Shown here: positions 14,847 through 24,322 of the stretch, one piece after another
Layout: every line of letters begins with the position of its first letter
How positions within the stretch are numbered: position 1 is the stretch's first letter
NCBI GenBank assembly: GCA_964398885.1
Contig: CAYNOU010000032.1
Coordinates: 1 to 27,414, forward strand
Source: JAGMCF01 sp964398885
GTDB taxonomy: Bacteria; Cloacimonadota; Cloacimonadia; JGIOTU-2
DNA length: 27,414 nt
Direction of reading: 5' to 3'
Notes under the pieces: model-generated
Database searches by the model: none
The model's input: the letters and a program-made list of their open reading frames with translations, nothing else
What the model was told of the DNA's origin: nothing
Program-made: the position numbers and the translations under genes

Positions 14847-14967
14847 CAAGAAAAAGATATGTTAACTTCTAAAATAGGAATTCTGGAAATAATGTCTTTT
14901 AAAGCAACTATTTATTTTCTCCAGAAATATTATAATAATATCATAAAAAAAGAAAAACTTAAACTAA

Positions 14968-15002
14968 CTCCGATTTAATCGGAGCAGTATTTAATTAGGA
15001 GG
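14968..15002 (+). promoter_or_regulatory. Leader hairpin and strong ribosome site of the giant gene
   Basis: CTCCGATTtAATCGGAG (14968-14984) is a perfect palindrome of the CCGAT..ATCGG type found across the window. Twelve bases later comes AGGAGG (14997-15002), four bases before the ATG. As mRNA the hairpin would protect the 5' leader without hiding the ribosome site, suggesting good expression. Confidence 0.7.
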
Positions 15003-15006
15003 AAAA

Positions 15007-18000
15007 ATGAAAAAGTATTTAGTTGGCCTATTTGTAATAGGTATCCTGTGCGCCACACCAGTGTTTGCACAGGAGATAATAGAGGTTGGAAATGCTGAGA
15101 TTGAGGATTATCAGATTCCTATGAATGACTATTGGCAGAACAGTATTACTGAAACAGTATATGACAAGGAATGGATTAATACAGATATGTATCTTCACAC
15201 CATTGGTTATCATACTGCTAATGTCCAGAATGTAATTAACCCATTTAATATTGAGGTATGGATTGGTGAAGTGGATGTTGATGACCTTTCTGATGGCTGG
15301 GTTGATGGAAGCCAGTTGACTATGTGTTATGATGGAATAATTGATGTCTCTCAGGGAACATATTGGTTAGATATTGAATTGGATACCCCATTTGAATATG
15401 AAAATAATGATAATTTAGTAATTATGGTTATTAAAGATGATGATGAATATTACTATCCTCAAGATACTTGGTGGACAACAGAATCTGGAACTTCCTGCAG
15501 AACATTGCATCAGTATGGTGATTCTCAGGAATATTCTGCAATGAGTCCTCCATCTTCATATAATGACAAATCAACCTATCCAGATATTTGTCTATATTAC
15601 TATGAACCTCTCTATGGTAATGTAGATGGAACTGTAACAGATATTAATACCAGTGATCCTATTGAAGGTGCCAATGTCTCTATTGGTAATATCTTTGATC
15701 TAACCGATCCTGATGGATATTATCTTTTAGAAGATGTTCTTGTTGGTCCACATAGTATTAGATGCTCTGCAGCAGGATATCATATCACTTTTGATGAAGT
15801 AGAAGTTTTGGAAAACCAAACTGTTACAAAAGATTTTGAGTTGGAACCCCTTGTTTATGGTAGCCTTGAGGGAACAGTAATAGATGATTCTACTGGTCTT
15901 CCTATTGAAAACGCATCAATTCATGCAATAACTGTTGGTGACTATGTATATAATACCACAACTGATTTATCTGGATATTATCTCATTCCCGAGATGGTAG
16001 CAGGCACTTATTATGTAATCTGCCATGCATCCGGTTATGGCACACAAACTGTGGATGCGGTGATTGAAGTGGGTGAGACAACCATTCAGGATTTTGTAAT
16101 GGAAGTTTTGGCTGAAATTGTAATTGTTTGTGACCTTGGTCAGGAACAGATGGGAACCCAATTAGTTGCTGTACTTGAAAATTTATATGAGGGAGATATT
16201 ATATATGAAACCGATTTAAATGAGAATCCCTTGGATGAATCCGTCAAAGCCCTTTTCATTTTACTTGGTACTTCTCCCTTCAATCATGTATTTATGGAAA
16301 CCGAGTCAGCAATTGTAACACCATACCTTGATGCTGATGGATGCGTGTATATGGAAGGTGGCGATACTTGGTTTTGGGACAATCCAACTTCTCTACACCC
16401 ATACTTTAATATAACTCCACTTTCACCTTTTGGCGGAGGAATTCCACCAATTTATGGTGTTGGCTCTTTCTGGGACAATATGACTTGGGGTTATGTCGGA
16501 GATAATTCGTGGATAACTGAAATTGTTCCTAATGGTGATGCAGAGTTGGTAATGCAAGGTACGGGTGGTGTTGGCGTTGCTTATGAATCTGGAACTTATA
16601 AGACTGTTGGCTGCTCATTTGAAATTACTGATATGGTAGAACCTGTAAATAGAGAGTCCTTTGAAACCGCTGTCAAATGTGTTCTTGCTTATTTCGATCT
16701 GTATGAATTTGAATATGGTTCATTAGAAGGCTATGTAACTGAATTATCCACAAGCGCACCAATTGAAGGTGCGATTGTCCATTGTGGCGGCTATGAAGAT
16801 ATTACTGGTCCTGATGGATATTATTTGATTGAGGATATTGTTGTTGGAACATATAATATTACCTGTGAAGCTATAGGATATAATGATATTTTAGTAGAAG
16901 GGATTGAAATACTGGCTGATCAAACCACCAATCAGGATTTTGCAATGACTGCTCCTACGATGGAAATTAATCCATTAACTATTAACGAAAGCATAGAACC
17001 AGGCGATTCGCTAACTACTTACATTACTGTGAGCAATAATGGTAATGGTCCATTAGATTGGTGCACAGTGTTTGAATATCCGGGTATATACAGAAATGCC
17101 GTTGATAATTTAACTGCTTCTTCCCATCCAAAGGATGTAAGAACAGCTGGTTCTCTCTATGATGTGTGTCCATTTATCACAGAATTATCCACCGAACCAA
17201 GCCGAGATACATGGGACTTACAGTTTAGCTTTGATGTTTTAGACGCATCAGGAGGTCCTGAAAATACTGGCGCAGAGTTTGATGGGACATATTTCTATAG
17301 TACTCGCTGGAATAGTAACCTGATTCATAAGTATGATATTAATGGCAACTTGGTTGAGGAATTCTCCATACCTGGTATTAGTGGTATTCGCGATCTGGCA
17401 TGGGACGGAGAATATCTTTATGGTAGCACAGCTAGTAATCATATATACGGTTTTGATCCAACGGCCCATACTTTAGTAACTACAATTTCTACTCCTGTTA
17501 ATATTAGAGGGATTGCCTATGATAGTAATAATGATGGTTTTTGGTGTACAAACTCTTATGAAGATATTTATCTGGTAGATCGTGATGGCATTACATTAAA
17601 TACAATCATCAATCCTGGCTTAGGTGGTAAGTATGGTTTGGCTTATGATAATGTTAGCGGTGGTCCATATCTCTGGATATTTGATCAGGGTGGTGGTCCA
17701 GGAGAACCTCAGTATCTACTTCAACTGGATATTGCTACGGGTGAATTAACAGGTGTATCACATGATGTGCTCCAAGAACTTTATGGACTTGGTGGAAGAC
17801 TTGCCGGCGGTTTATTTATCACCACGGAATATCAAACTGACACCGTAACTCTTGGTGGCTTATGCCAGGGGGCACCTGATATAATGTTTTGCTATGAATT
17901 ATGTCCATATGCAAGCTGGATATCGCTTGATCCAGTCTCTGGCATAGTTGAAGCTGGCAGTGATTCTTTGGTTGCTGTTACATTTGATGGCACAGGCATT

Positions 18001-21000
18001 ATTCCTCAGTCTGTCTTGAATGTTAATATTGAATTCATTTCTGACCCTGATGTAGGAACAGAGAATGTAGATATAACCCTTCAGGTTGGAACTCAGGAAT
18101 TTGGTTCAATTTCTGGTACTGTTACATTAGAGAACAGCCCATATAGCACAGGTAATATTGAATGTGTTGTTATTAATGCAGGCCCTTGTTATAGCACTTC
18201 CCCTGATACATTCGGCAACTATACATTACCAGCATATCCAAATACTTACAATGTAACAGCTTCTTTATATGGTTATGAAGATTTAACTATAGAAGATGTA
18301 GTTGTAGTAGCAAATCAAAATACACCAAATATTGACTTTGATTTGAATTGCCTCTTTGGTGGACTTACCGGTTATGTAACTGACTTTGACACAGGATTGC
18401 CTATAGAAGATGCCACGGTTACCGTCCTTAATTCTGGTCCACAAGGAGACGTTTATGGTATCACAGATGTAAATGGTCATTATGAGATAGGTGACATTGT
18501 AGAGGGCGTATACTATGTTGAGGCAATTCATAATGACTATAATCCGGTTGTTATCCAGGGGGTAGAAATCGTTCAAGATATAGAACAGACTCAGGATTTC
18601 GTGCTACAAGAAGTTGGCTTACCCACTCCTCGTCATTTAATTGCATCTGAGGATAACTCAGAGGGCATTGAGTTGAACTGGTGGCTTCCAGAAGGTTTTG
18701 AAATAGAATATGATATAATATATGACGATAGTGTAGCAGAGAATGCTATTGCCTATTGGTTTGAAGGCGATATGCGTGCAGTTCGTTTTACACCAGCGAG
18801 TTACCCTTGTGGAATTTTGAAGGCATATATTAACATATACGATGGTACATGGCCGGAGGGAGACATCCTACAGCCGTTTGAAGTAGCAGTATTTGATGAT
18901 GATGGAAGTGGTGGATTTCCATGTACAGAATTGGGTAGAGTAACAGTTACACCAACTCATTATGACTTTATAGAAGTTGATCTTAGTGCTCTTAATATAT
19001 TAATAGAAAGCGGTGACTTCTATATTGCTCATATTCAGGGCGGAGATTATCCTGATTGTGCACCTACTGCCTTAGATGAAACTGAACCAACAGTTAACAG
19101 AAGTTACGATTGGAGTCCAATATGGCAAATTTGGTTACCCTCCGAATACCAGGATTTTATGATTAGAGCTAGAGTAAATGGACCTGAAGGACCTGCTTTG
19201 CTCACAGAAGATGGAAGTGTAGTGACATTTACATCAGAAGAAATAGATAATTCAAACATAGTGTTAGCTCATCCTGGTAAGCCGAAGAGAGGCACAGAAT
19301 TAGTTGGTAATGGAACAGTCATTAAGAGATCTAAAAATAGCAGAAGTCGTGATTTCCTCAATATGTATAATGTTTACAGAAGCAATATCTCTGGCGGTCC
19401 TTATACTCTTTTAGCTGAACAAGTTCCTGAAAGATCATATCTTGATACCGATGTAGCACTGGGACAGGTCTGGTATTATATTACAACAGCTTTATATGAT
19501 ACAGGAACTCCCTATGAAGAATCTCCATACTCTAATGAAGATAATGGAAGCTTATTTGATGCTGTGCCTCCTGCACCAGATAATGTTTGTGTAACAGGTG
19601 TTGACGATGAAATTACTATAAGTTGGGATGAGATAATTATCCAAGAAAATGATATTGAACACTATAATATCTATATGAAGTATATGATTGGTGCATTTGA
19701 ATTAATAGCTGAAACAACTGATACTACTTATGATTATACATTGTTAGATGGTGAAGGTCTATATAAATTCTATGTAACAGCAGTAGATTTGAGTGGTAAA
19801 GAAAGTGACCCATCTGAAACCGTTGACTATCTATATGGTAATTTGCCCCCATTGATTAGTGCAACATCAGGTGTTGATGAATGTATCCCTATTCATGTTA
19901 AACCTTTTGGTCCGGCTGAAACCCATTATATCCTTGATGATGGTACATGTGAGTGGGGAGTTACAGGGCTTGCTGGTGAGGATAAATGGATTGGAAATCA
20001 GTTTCCTGTTACTGATTCTGGTGAGTTAATCAGCTTTGAGGTCTATAGCATATATAACGAGGATGCAGGAGATAATATTGAAGTTGAAGTTGATATTTTT
20101 GATGCGGATCGTAACTTTGTTGGCTCAAGCGAATCATTTGTTCTGCCTGCTGATGACTGGGTCACCGTTGCATCTCCATATATACCATTTGATGGTGAGT
20201 TCTATGCAATGATTCACTTCAATTGTGAGACCGGTCAATCCAATTACCTCGGTATGGATATGGATGGTCCGTATGCCAATTCTGATTTAGGTTGGGTATA
20301 TGAGGGTGCAGTGTGGACACTAATTCAGTCATTATACTGGCCAGGCGTTGGAATGATTCGTGCTACTGCATGGGTTGAAGGAGAGATTAAAGATTTTGTC
20401 TTTAATAATGTGAATAATACGAATTACATTTCAAAAGATGTAAATCTAAATTATGTACGAAATACAGATTATCCTTCAATTAAAAAAACAAAGGATGGTA
20501 TTGGTATTCTCTATAATCTCTCTGTTGATACCCATAATCATGAAACCTCTTATTGGAAATTTATGGGCAATAAAGGAGAACTCACCGGTTACGAAATTTA
20601 TAAGTCATTGGATGCCAGTGTTTTTGACTCTGTCCAATATATTGAGGGTGGTGAACCACAAGATTGGGCTGATACTGATGTAATCAATGATAATGAATAT
20701 TGGTATTACGTAATCGGTATTTACGGTGATGAGGAATCTGACCCATCTGATACAGTATCTGCCATTCCTCATGATGGTATTGCACCTAGTCCAATTACAG
20801 ACTTAGAATACACAGTTGATGTCCAAGCATTGACTGTTGACTTTACTTGGTTAGACCCAGTAATTAATGAAGATGGAACACCTTGTACCGATGTTGCAGG
20901 AATTCAAGTATATCGTGATGAAGATCTTATTGCTACTGTTGAAGCAGGTGTGCAAGCATATTCAGATGTGGCGCCAGCAATCGGAACCTACTTATATTCC

Positions 21001-21840
21001 TTTATTGCCTTTGATGAAGTGCCTAATTTTAGTATGCCTAAATTGAAATCAGTTTGTGTAGATTATGTACTGTTTGTGGAAGATTTCTCTATGTGGGAAA
21101 TGCCGCCCGAAGGCTGGTCAGTTGAAGGCGACTTCTTGGATAACTGGCGCGTATTCCCCACCAATACTGCTGGTGGTGAACTTCCAGAAGGGGAATTTTA
21201 CTGGCTCCCAGATAATGGTTATCAAGGAACAGCCAGATTGGTTACACCAGTATTTAACACTACTAACTATGAATTAACTTTGGAATTCAAGTATTATATC
21301 AATCACTATTGTACTCCTTATACACTTGGTGTAGCCACAACCAGTGATGGCGGCGTTACTTGGAATGATGTCTGGTCTGTAAATCCTTCATCAACTAATC
21401 AGGAATTTGTAAATGTTCCTATTGAGACCCTTGATGTTGGCTCTCCGAACTTTCAGCTTTGCTTTTATTTTGACGGTGACCCAGGTAATATAAACTCGTG
21501 GGATTTTGATGATATTATTTGCCGGTGGACAGAAGTAGGAGTTGATGATAGTCTTATAGTTCTATCAACCAAATTAAATCCTAACTTTCCGAACCCATTC
21601 AGCAATTCAACTACAATTTCTTTTAGCCTTAAAGAAAAGTCCCATGTTAAGTTATCTGTCTATAATATAAAAGGGCAGTTAGTTGCAACATTGTTGAATG
21701 ATGAGATGAATCCTGGAAAAGACTATAAGATTATCTGGAGTGGAAAGAGCGGTAACAATAGACTGGCTAATGGCATATACTTCTATAAGTTGGAGACTAG
21801 GAACAAGACATTCATCAAGAAGATGATTTTGATGAGATAA
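15007..21840 (+). CDS. Giant multidomain T9SS-secreted cell-surface protein
   Basis: A 2277-residue exported protein, probably carried through the outer membrane by the type IX secretion system. Residues 1-22 are a signal peptide (FVIGILCATPVFA). Carboxypeptidase-regulatory-like beta-sandwich repeats occur at ~205-283, ~285-370, ~569-650, ~1033-1116 and ~1117-1198, recognised by the pattern GTV..STG.PIE.A.V ... D..GYY.I..V..GTY.V...A.GY. Residues ~372-565 form a separate alpha/beta-looking domain (ALFILLGTSPFN); ~757-965 is a propeller-like segment (GIAYDSNNDGFW, GLAYDNVSGG). FN3-like domains lie near 1450-1610 and 1860-1990, and a jelly-roll MAM/choice-of-anchor-J-like domain near 2020-2180. 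The last ~85 residues are a type-A sorting domain: NPNFPNPFSNSTTISFSL ... VYNIKGQLV ... GIYFYKLET, ending KKMILMR. I see no catalytic site; adhesion, sensing or glycan binding are possible. Confidence 0.95.
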   Translation: MKKYLVGLFVIGILCATPVFAQEIIEVGNAEIEDYQIPMNDYWQNSITETVYDKEWINTDMYLHTIGYHTANVQNVINPFNIEVWIGEVDVDDLSDGWVDGSQLTMCYDGIIDVSQGTYWLDIELDTPFEYENNDNLVIMVIKDDDEYYYPQDTWWTTESGTSCRTLHQYGDSQEYSAMSPPSSYNDKSTYPDICLYYYEPLYGNVDGTVTDINTSDPIEGANVSIGNIFDLTDPDGYYLLEDVLVGPHSIRCSAAGYHITFDEVEVLENQTVTKDFELEPLVYGSLEGTVIDDSTGLPIENASIHAITVGDYVYNTTTDLSGYYLIPEMVAGTYYVICHASGYGTQTVDAVIEVGETTIQDFVMEVLAEIVIVCDLGQEQMGTQLVAVLENLYEGDIIYETDLNENPLDESVKALFILLGTSPFNHVFMETESAIVTPYLDADGCVYMEGGDTWFWDNPTSLHPYFNITPLSPFGGGIPPIYGVGSFWDNMTWGYVGDNSWITEIVPNGDAELVMQGTGGVGVAYESGTYKTVGCSFEITDMVEPVNRESFETAVKCVLAYFDLYEFEYGSLEGYVTELSTSAPIEGAIVHCGGYEDITGPDGYYLIEDIVVGTYNITCEAIGYNDILVEGIEILADQTTNQDFAMTAPTMEINPLTINESIEPGDSLTTYITVSNNGNGPLDWCTVFEYPGIYRNAVDNLTASSHPKDVRTAGSLYDVCPFITELSTEPSRDTWDLQFSFDVLDASGGPENTGAEFDGTYFYSTRWNSNLIHKYDINGNLVEEFSIPGISGIRDLAWDGEYLYGSTASNHIYGFDPTAHTLVTTISTPVNIRGIAYDSNNDGFWCTNSYEDIYLVDRDGITLNTIINPGLGGKYGLAYDNVSGGPYLWIFDQGGGPGEPQYLLQLDIATGELTGVSHDVLQELYGLGGRLAGGLFITTEYQTDTVTLGGLCQGAPDIMFCYELCPYASWISLDPVSGIVEAGSDSLVAVTFDGTGIIPQSVLNVNIEFISDPDVGTENVDITLQVGTQEFGSISGTVTLENSPYSTGNIECVVINAGPCYSTSPDTFGNYTLPAYPNTYNVTASLYGYEDLTIEDVVVVANQNTPNIDFDLNCLFGGLTGYVTDFDTGLPIEDATVTVLNSGPQGDVYGITDVNGHYEIGDIVEGVYYVEAIHNDYNPVVIQGVEIVQDIEQTQDFVLQEVGLPTPRHLIASEDNSEGIELNWWLPEGFEIEYDIIYDDSVAENAIAYWFEGDMRAVRFTPASYPCGILKAYINIYDGTWPEGDILQPFEVAVFDDDGSGGFPCTELGRVTVTPTHYDFIEVDLSALNILIESGDFYIAHIQGGDYPDCAPTALDETEPTVNRSYDWSPIWQIWLPSEYQDFMIRARVNGPEGPALLTEDGSVVTFTSEEIDNSNIVLAHPGKPKRGTELVGNGTVIKRSKNSRSRDFLNMYNVYRSNISGGPYTLLAEQVPERSYLDTDVALGQVWYYITTALYDTGTPYEESPYSNEDNGSLFDAVPPAPDNVCVTGVDDEITISWDEIIIQENDIEHYNIYMKYMIGAFELIAETTDTTYDYTLLDGEGLYKFYVTAVDLSGKESDPSETVDYLYGNLPPLISATSGVDECIPIHVKPFGPAETHYILDDGTCEWGVTGLAGEDKWIGNQFPVTDSGELISFEVYSIYNEDAGDNIEVEVDIFDADRNFVGSSESFVLPADDWVTVASPYIPFDGEFYAMIHFNCETGQSNYLGMDMDGPYANSDLGWVYEGAVWTLIQSLYWPGVGMIRATAWVEGEIKDFVFNNVNNTNYISKDVNLNYVRNTDYPSIKKTKDGIGILYNLSVDTHNHETSYWKFMGNKGELTGYEIYKSLDASVFDSVQYIEGGEPQDWADTDVINDNEYWYYVIGIYGDEESDPSDTVSAIPHDGIAPSPITDLEYTVDVQALTVDFTWLDPVINEDGTPCTDVAGIQVYRDEDLIATVEAGVQAYSDVAPAIGTYLYSFIAFDEVPNFSMPKLKSVCVDYVLFVEDFSMWEMPPEGWSVEGDFLDNWRVFPTNTAGGELPEGEFYWLPDNGYQGTARLVTPVFNTTNYELTLEFKYYINHYCTPYTLGVATTSDGGVTWNDVWSVNPSSTNQEFVNVPIETLDVGSPNFQLCFYFDGDPGNINSWDFDDIICRWTEVGVDDSLIVLSTKLNPNFPNPFSNSTTISFSLKEKSHVKLSVYNIKGQLVATLLNDEMNPGKDYKIIWSGKSGNNRLANGIYFYKLETRNKTFIKKMILMR

Positions 21841-21911
21841 GTCCCCCGGGGATGATAAGAACGATATAATAATAAAATTCTCTGCTTGGTTTACCCCCCA
21901 ATTAGCCCAGC

Positions 21912-21951
21912 AAGAAGGAAGAGAGGGAAGCAGCTCTCTTCCTTCTTTTTT
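21912..21951 (+). terminator. Strong rho-independent terminator after the giant gene
   Basis: A perfect 14-bp stem AAGAAGGAAGAGAG / CTCTCTTCCTTCTT (21912-21925, 21934-21947) with an 8-base loop, then TTTT. It ends the giant-gene transcript 72 bases past the stop. Confidence 0.92.
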
Positions 21952-21971
21952 ATTAACTATATTTAGTCAGG

Positions 21972-22214
21972 ATGCATGTAGTGGATATCAAGTTAAACGG
22001 AAATATAGACGGTATAGAAGCAGCCAAACAAATCCATAACCGTTTCAACATTCCAGTGGTCTATCTTATTGGTTATTCAGAAAATAGCATACTTCAGGGA
22101 GCAGAGATAATAGAACCTTTTAACTTTATACTCAAGCCAGTAAAAGAAAGAGAATTACTTACTGCCATCAGAGTGAACCTTTATAGGTATAAGAGGGAGA
22201 AGGAATTAAAATAG
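21972..22214 (+). pseudogene. Truncated response-regulator receiver domain
   Basis: An 80-residue frame holding only the second half of a CheY-like receiver: VVDIKLNGNIDGIEAAKQI (phospho-acceptor Asp5), IPVVYLIGYSEN, then FNFILKPVKERELLTAI with the conserved Lys-Pro. The N-terminal half with the acidic metal-binding pair is missing, and the conserved Thr/Ser of the fourth strand (usually VVYLTAY) is Ile. There is no ribosome site before the ATG at 21972, which is only 20 bases past a strong terminator. I read it as a remnant of a response regulator or hybrid kinase and not as a working protein. The 144 bases downstream (22215-22358) hold no further gene. Confidence 0.75.
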
Positions 22215-22358
22215 AGCCGAGAAATAGCTTTGATGAAATAAAAGAGCTAATCTAAAAAGGAAGAGAAAATCAGAATGTTCTATGCTTGTCTCGTGAGACT
22301 ATAAAAAAATTGTTTATTATAACTTGACAGAAAAGAGAGCGTTTCACATTTGTTTATT

Positions 22359-22979
22359 ATGTTTACTGGAATAATAAAGCATTTAGGAAAAGTAAAGAAT
22401 ATCAAACATTCAGGTAATAAAATGTATTTGACCATTTTTGCAAATGGTTTAAAGGATCTACTTCATCCTGCTGATAGCATCGCCTGTAATGGTGCATGTT
22501 TAACAGTTATTGAAAATAGGCAAGACTCATTTACTGTTGAAGTTACTTCTGAAACCCTTAACCGAACTAATTTAAAACATATTAAGATAGGGAACATAAT
22601 CAATTTAGAATTACCAATGTCAGCAGATAGTAGGTTTGACGGGCATTTAGTGCAAGGTCATATAGATACTGTTGGGAGATTGCTCTCAAAAAGAATAATT
22701 AGTGGAAATTCTGTGTTAGAAATATCTTTTCCTGAAAAGTATAAAAACCTGATTGTTGAAAAGGGCTCTATTGCAGTAAATGGAATCAGTTTAACCCTCA
22801 CAAAGGTCAACCCTCGCAGTTTCTTTGTGAATATCATTTCTTACACTATGGAAAACACAAATCTAAAATATGCAAGAATTGGAGATGAACTTAATCTTGA
22901 ATTTGATATTATAGGTAAATATGTTGAAAATTACTTAGAAAAAAGTAAAAGGGAAAAACACCTTTTGGATTTAATTTAG
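22359..22979 (+). CDS. ribE: Riboflavin synthase, alpha subunit
   Basis: This enzyme converts two 6,7-dimethyl-8-ribityllumazine molecules to riboflavin and a pyrimidine, the last step of riboflavin synthesis, in the cytoplasm. Both tandem lumazine-binding domains are present in 206 residues: MFTGIIKHLGKV with SIACNGACLTV and DGHLVQGHIDTVG, then SIAVNGISLTLTKV and the closing EFDIIGKYVENYL. I start at the ATG at 22359, since MFTGII is the family's conserved N-terminus; a TTG at 22350 would add three residues. No ribosome site is visible. No other rib gene is nearby and no FMN riboswitch is seen upstream. The nearby TTGACA at 22324 lacks a good -10. Confidence 0.96.
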   Translation: MFTGIIKHLGKVKNIKHSGNKMYLTIFANGLKDLLHPADSIACNGACLTVIENRQDSFTVEVTSETLNRTNLKHIKIGNIINLELPMSADSRFDGHLVQGHIDTVGRLLSKRIISGNSVLEISFPEKYKNLIVEKGSIAVNGISLTLTKVNPRSFFVNIISYTMENTNLKYARIGDELNLEFDIIGKYVENYLEKSKREKHLLDLI

Positions 22980-23054
22980 CCACCGATGAACACTGATAAA
23001 CACGGATACATAATTTACATAATTAAGAAACTTTGTGTTCTTTGTGTCCTTTGT
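22980..23054. repeat. Dispersed repeat forming the 5' end of the Ig-like lipoprotein gene
   Basis: CCACCGATGAACACTGATAA with ACACGGATAC following, then CTTTGTGTTCTTTGTGTCC and TTTGTG. Both pieces are of a kind common in bacterial non-coding repeats (from memory); the second is the reverse complement of the CACAGAGAACACAGAG-type sequence seen at 25206-25235. It starts right after the ribE stop and encodes the lipoprotein's start and signal core. Confidence 0.6.
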
Positions 23055-24320
23055 GTTTCAATCTTTTTTCTTTCCTGCGGCAAAGAAAAACCCCCTACAG
23101 GCGGTCCAAAAGATACTGTGTCGCCAGAAATCATAAATGTTGAGCCGAGCAATTTAACTAAAAATTATAACAAGCAAAAGATTGAAATTACATTTTCAGA
23201 ACAGATTGATTCTGATTCATTTCAAGATGCGCTCATAATCTATCCTAATATCTTAAAGAAGAAATTTTTCGGGAGTAAATCCAGGATTTCTATAAAAATT
23301 TTAGAAAAACTTCTACAGAATCAAACATATCACATTACTGTTGATAATCATTGTAATGATTTGCATCATAATCCATTAGAGAGTATTTATCATTTAGCTT
23401 TTGCTACAGGAAATTCAATTGATGAGAATTCTATTTCAGGAACAATTGTATTTGATAGTGAACTGACAGAAACAGACAACAAAATTTACATATCACTTTA
23501 TTCGGCGGAAGATACAGTTTTGATTACAAACACAATAGCAGAGGATAACAAATTTTACTTTCAAAATTTGAAAAAGTTTGATTATATACTTTCTGCTTTT
23601 CAAGATATTGATGATGATTTAGAGTATGATTTCAAAAAAGAGCCTTTTTTTGAGCAAGAAATTAATCTTAATGAACCCACAAAATCTGTAGATTTAAAAC
23701 TGAGTTTACAAGATACAACAAAACCTGAACTTAAAAAGGTAATTACAAAAAGCAGGCAGCATTTATTACTTGAATTTAGTGAAGATATTAAACAAATTCA
23801 GAAGATAAAAATAGTTAACAAAATAAACAAATCAAAATTGAAAGTGCTTGAAACTATGCTTAATGGTAGTGAAATGGATGTTATTACCGCTGTTTCAGAT
23901 ACGATTTCCTACAATCTTTTTACTTACAATATTACAGATTTAAAAAATAATGTTACCTCTGTTGATTCTGTTAGTTTTAAAAATACAATGCCTGCTGATA
24001 CGAGTTCATTATCACTCAAAGGCTGTTCTCCAGAAGATGGCACTACTATTAATAGTCTCATCCCTATTTTTTGTTTAGAATTCAATAAGATTATGCCCTT
24101 GGATAATGTAATAGCGGTTTTAAAGAATTCTGAGAATAATAATCCAATAAAATTAAATATACAAAAAATTAGAGGAAATAAATTTGAACTTAAACCTCCG
24201 ATAAAGCTTAAGAATTATGTGCCATATAAATTAGTTATTTCACCTGATTGTTCAGATTATGAAGGGAATAAATTAGGAGAGGAAGTTATTATTAACATCT
24301 TACCAATAATTTTTGAATAA
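22986..24320 (+). CDS. Ig-like (SbsA-type) domain lipoprotein
   Basis: A 444-residue exported lipoprotein. The lipobox is FFLSC with Cys32, followed by the family's signature GKEKPPTGGPKDTVSPEII. Residues ~45-135 form an SbsA-type Ig-like domain (VEPSNLTKNYNKQKIEITFSE), a second region ~150-245 is a beta domain (ISGTIVFDSELTET ... YILSAFQDIDDD, resembling a prealbumin-like fold), and ~245-440 holds two more Ig-like pieces (SPEDGTTINSLIPIFCLEF). Proteins of this type are common in Bacteroidetes and relatives; I know no defined function, and an outer-membrane structural role is a guess. The only available start, the ATG at 22986 six bases past ribE, has no ribosome site. Residues 1-31 are encoded by a dispersed repeat (LCVLCVLCV), so the original start was probably replaced. 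It converges with the lpxH gene with a 2-base gap. Confidence 0.85.
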   Translation: MNTDKHGYIIYIIKKLCVLCVLCVSIFFLSCGKEKPPTGGPKDTVSPEIINVEPSNLTKNYNKQKIEITFSEQIDSDSFQDALIIYPNILKKKFFGSKSRISIKILEKLLQNQTYHITVDNHCNDLHHNPLESIYHLAFATGNSIDENSISGTIVFDSELTETDNKIYISLYSAEDTVLITNTIAEDNKFYFQNLKKFDYILSAFQDIDDDLEYDFKKEPFFEQEINLNEPTKSVDLKLSLQDTTKPELKKVITKSRQHLLLEFSEDIKQIQKIKIVNKINKSKLKVLETMLNGSEMDVITAVSDTISYNLFTYNITDLKNNVTSVDSVSFKNTMPADTSSLSLKGCSPEDGTTINSLIPIFCLEFNKIMPLDNVIAVLKNSENNNPIKLNIQKIRGNKFELKPPIKLKNYVPYKLVISPDCSDYEGNKLGEEVIINILPIIFE

Positions 24321-24322
24321 TA

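Noticed and set aside
14820..14848. A minus-strand TTGACA-containing promoter over the 29-base palindrome
   Set aside because: It would drive transcription toward the TrmB terminator with no gene to serve; symmetry of the palindrome explains the resemblance.
18283..18576. Minus-strand open frames within the giant gene
   Set aside because: Shadow frames in a repetitive beta-rich coding region.
22215..22358. A possible FMN riboswitch before riboflavin synthase
   Set aside because: None of the conserved RFN-element sequence blocks is visible; the stretch is AT-rich and short.
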